A stretch of DNA of 64,000 nt from an archaeon (GTDB taxonomy: Archaea > Nanobdellota > Nanobdellia > Pacearchaeales > GW2011-AR1). The notes below the pieces were generated by a model. It was not told the DNA's origin. It saw only the letters and a list, made by a program, of their open reading frames with translations, and did not search any database. Location of the stretch: positions 1 through 64,000 of the forward strand of contig JABHNB010000012.1 of NCBI GenBank assembly GCA_018694115.1, read 5' to 3'. Of the stretch, positions 61,713-64,000 are shown piece by piece; positions within the stretch are counted from its first letter, which is position 1; each line of letters begins with the position of its first letter. The translations under genes were made by a program, and so were the position numbers.

Positions 61713-62567
61713 ATCTATCCCATAATTATTTCCGGTTATATCTTTCATTTTTGAGATATTTTTCATAAATAATTCTGCCAAAGCAAAATCTAATGGTTCG
61801 TCAATATCCCACCCCTCTATCTGATCTATCTCAAGCATATATGGACGATTCCCAACTCTTCGTTTGAATTCTTCAAGAGCTTTTTTTGTTATTCCATAAA
61901 GTCCGGTTGTTTCAATCATCAGAGGTACTGCGTCTTGTGAACGAGGAAGATTTCCTGGATAATAAGTTATTGGCCTACCTCCATGCCAAGCCCAATCATG
62001 GCGCTTGTTCACCGTAAATACTGAATCATGATTTGTTTCTTCTAAAATATTTATTGACTTGTTTATTGATTCAGAGGTTAAAAATGGCGCAGTTACAAAA
62101 AGTTGCAAATATATGTCTGCATTAATTACTTCTGCAGGATAGGAGATCATTTTATCTCCGGTAATATTTTTTTCAAAGTACCAATCAGGAACTTCTAAGT
62201 TTTCTGCACCCATTGCAGCAATCTCCTCTTTTACTGCCTGGCAGTTTGTGATTACATAGACTTTTTCAAGATTGCTCTTTAGAGCCTTTTCAATAATATA
62301 TTTATAGAGTGGTTTTCCTTCAAGGATACGCAGATTTTTCCCAATTACTCTTTCACTATTTTCCTTAAATGCAATAATTCCTACAGCATGGTATTTCCCC
62401 ACTTCTTCTCCATTTCCTAATTTACTTTCTATTTTGTCTAATTTTTCTTCTAATCTTGCAAATTCCCTATGAATATCTAAGGTCATAGCTACATCATCCA
62501 TTTTGCCAATACTAGATTGTGTATTTACTTTTTTCATTTCTAACTCTGGTGTATACTCTCCATCCAT
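61671..62567 (-). CDS. Acylneuraminate cytidylyltransferase-like protein (NeuA/KdsB family)
   Basis: HAVGIIAFKENSERVIGKNLRIL is the NTP-binding start, LQLFVTAPFLTSESINK and DQIEGWDIDEPLDFALAE the substrate and metal motifs. Before it lies a coiled-coil N-terminal extension of about 70 residues (AREFARLEEKLDKIESKL-like), unusual for the family. It would activate a keto-sugar acid such as sialic- or pseudaminic-like sugars. Confidence 0.8.
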   Translation of the reverse strand: MDGEYTPELEMKKVNTQSSIGKMDDVAMTLDIHREFARLEEKLDKIESKLGNGEEVGKYHAVGIIAFKENSERVIGKNLRILEGKPLYKYIIEKALKSNLEKVYVITNCQAVKEEIAAMGAENLEVPDWYFEKNITGDKMISYPAEVINADIYLQLFVTAPFLTSESINKSINILEETNHDSVFTVNKRHDWAWHGGRPITYYPGNLPRSQDAVPLMIETTGLYGITKKALEEFKRRVGNRPYMLEIDQIEGWDIDEPLDFALAELFMKNISKMKDITGNNYGIDSNEFYVSKTRNPL

Positions 62568-62681
62568 AGAAATGATTACATCAACCCATTTTTAAGGATT
62601 ATTATACTGGAGAATTAGGCTAATAGAATCAATTTATTAGACTATAATAAACCTTATTAACTCTCGTTTTTCAATAGAAAC

Positions 62682-63632
62682 ATGAAATCAATAGTATTTG
62701 TTTCTACGAGTCCCTATGGGGACTACAACCATTCACTCAAGGACGCCCTTAGGCCCTTTGAAACGCATTACAACACAAGTGGCAAGGAATACCCCAAAAT
62801 TTCTCTAATAGAGAAAGTAAAAAGGATTAATCCCGAATATATTATTGCGGGTGTAGAAAAATACGATAAGGAAGTACTTGATCTCTGCCCTAACCTAAAA
62901 TTAATTGCACGTGTAGGAATTGGGCTTAATTCTGTCGATATTGAAGAATGTAAGAGAAGAGGGATCGCAGTGACGTATACTCCTGATGCTCCCTCAAATG
63001 CCGTTGCAGAGCTTACTATTGGACAAATATTGCTTGGAATCCGATTTGTACCCACGGCAGATAAAATAATTAGAAAAGGGGGTTGGGAAAGATATATCGG
63101 AAAAGAATTATCAAATGTAAAAGTTGGTTTAATTGGTTTCGGAAGAATTGGAAAACTTGTTTATGACAAGATTAAAAGATTGGGAGCAAAAGAAATAATG
63201 GTAAATGATATTGATAAAAACCAATTCCGAAATAATTCTGAGTTGATGATTGCATCCAAAGAGGAGATACTAAAAAATTGTGACGTGATTAGTTTGCATA
63301 TCCCGCTAGAAGATGAAACGATAGATTTTATTAAAAAGGACGATTTTCAAAAAATGAAACCAGACGCAATTTTAATTAATAATTCCCGAGGAAAAATTGT
63401 AAATGAACAAGATCTTTATGCTTGGCTTCATACTAATGAAAGGGCATTTGCAGCGCTAGATACTTTTAAAACAGAACCCTATGTTGGGCCCCTGTCAAAT
63501 TTAAACAATATTTTTCTTACCGCCCACATGGGGAGTTGTAGCATGAAAAGTCGTAATGACATGGAAAGCGGTGCGTTGGCAGAAGTGCTTAATGCAATAA
63601 ATGGAAAGGAATTTAATAATCAGGTAGTTTAA
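62682..63632 (+). CDS. D-isomer 2-hydroxyacid dehydrogenase (SerA-like)
   Basis: VGLIGFGRIGKLVYDKIKRLGA is the NAD motif; NNSRGKIVNEQDL has the catalytic Arg, FKTEPY the Glu, LTAHMGS the His. 316 aa without an ACT regulatory domain. It is in the glycan cluster, so may act on a sugar-acid precursor rather than serine synthesis. Confidence 0.88.
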   Translation: MKSIVFVSTSPYGDYNHSLKDALRPFETHYNTSGKEYPKISLIEKVKRINPEYIIAGVEKYDKEVLDLCPNLKLIARVGIGLNSVDIEECKRRGIAVTYTPDAPSNAVAELTIGQILLGIRFVPTADKIIRKGGWERYIGKELSNVKVGLIGFGRIGKLVYDKIKRLGAKEIMVNDIDKNQFRNNSELMIASKEEILKNCDVISLHIPLEDETIDFIKKDDFQKMKPDAILINNSRGKIVNEQDLYAWLHTNERAFAALDTFKTEPYVGPLSNLNNIFLTAHMGSCSMKSRNDMESGALAEVLNAINGKEFNNQVV

Positions 63633-63636
63633 ATTT

Positions 63637-64000
63637 TTAGAAGTCCTTTATTTTTTCAAGAACTTTCTTGTAATAATTTTCAGAAACTGTTCCCTCTTTA
63701 GGCTGATAAAAATTCTCCCTAAATTCTTTCTGATATTTTTTTGACCAAGAAAGATATTTTTTTGGATTATTTAATTTTCGGAATAACTTTTCTAAATCTT
63801 TTTCACTTTTGAAACAATCATCATTTTTCCATAATTTTACTAAGAAGTCATCAGAATATCTGAATATTGGCTTTCCATATTGGAGAGACTCTATTGCAAT
63901 AGTTGTATTATGGATTACAATAAAATCAGAATTTTTTATGGTCTCTGAAACATTCTTAACCGGGCAATATTTCAAATTTGTGGCTGTTATTATTTCGGAA
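63637..64000 (-). CDS. Surface carbohydrate biosynthesis protein, C-terminal part (start outside window)
   Basis: The frame stays open from the stop at 63637 to the window edge, so the track's TTG start at 63975 is artificial. SDFIVIHNTTIAIESLQYGKPIFRY is the acceptor-end motif of CDP-glycerol or capsule-type glycosyltransferases (a nucleotide-sugar binding loop). Its family cannot be fixed from the visible 121 residues. Confidence 0.7.
   Translation of the reverse strand, partial: SEIITATNLKYCPVKNVSETIKNSDFIVIHNTTIAIESLQYGKPIFRYSDDFLVKLWKNDDCFKSEKDLEKLFRKLNNPKKYLSWSKKYQKEFRENFYQPKEGTVSENYYKKVLEKIKDF

Overview
The window reads as a chromosome segment of a small-genome, AT-rich archaeon, most likely a DPANN lineage of the Pacearchaeota/Woesearchaeota type. 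Evidence for an archaeon: both subunits of family-D DNA polymerase, an Orc1/Cdc6 initiator beside an ORB-like origin, archaeal RNA polymerase subunits D, F and N, ribosomal proteins eL18 and eL21, DUF655, a diphthamide synthetase, SecDF in archaeal order, an intron-containing tRNA-Gly, and TATA boxes about 20-30 nt before many start codons (mostly leaderless genes). The DPANN placement rests on the small proteins, the NET-sequon surface proteins and the lone 5S rRNA gene, and is inference.

Layout. 1-16 kb: exported proteins (NET-sequon wall protein, pilin-signal beta-helix protein, two related Cys-rich dockerin/MopE-like proteins, one interrupted by an in-frame TGA), with agmatinase-like, M16 peptidase, methyltransferase, glutamine-amidotransferase and Dph6 genes between them. 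16-19 kb: TctA-like permease and small proteins. 19-26 kb: a tightly packed replication block, orc1/cdc6, DP1, a HAD nucleotidase and DP2. 26.1-26.9 kb: predicted replication origin, with ORB-like repeats flanking an extremely AT-rich stretch. 26.9-33.4 kb: an origin-proximal accessory region with small conserved proteins, winged-helix proteins carrying coiled coils and repeat linkers, a LAGLIDADG protein, and several families of non-coding repeats. 33.5-38.6 kb: IMPDH-like enzyme, then a recombination/phage-flavoured cluster (metallophosphoesterase, tyrosine recombinase, possible RNase-H-fold protein, zinc-ribbon plus serine-recombinase DNA-binding domain).

38.6-43.8 kb: the classical archaeal uS13-uS4-uS11-RpoD-(tRNA-Leu)-eL18-uL13-uS9 operon preceded by eL21-RpoF-DUF655. 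43.9-49.1 kb: a MacB/LolD-type ABC system with an exported Ig-like partner and an embedded APH-like kinase. 49.2-50.6 kb: RpoN, 5S rRNA and three tRNAs, each followed by a short structured spacer and a second copy of that tRNA's 3' end; this is the most unusual pattern in the window. 50.6-55 kb: membrane proteins and SecF-SecD. 55-64 kb: a surface-glycan cluster (cytidylyltransferase-GHMP kinase fusion, radical SAM, WecG/TagA-type transferase, sugar-nucleotide dehydratase, glycosyltransferase, Wzx-type flippase, CMP-sugar synthetase-like enzyme, 2-hydroxyacid dehydrogenase, partial glycan gene), which probably builds the glycan displayed on the sequon-rich surface proteins.

All family calls come from reading the translated sequence; no database search was run.
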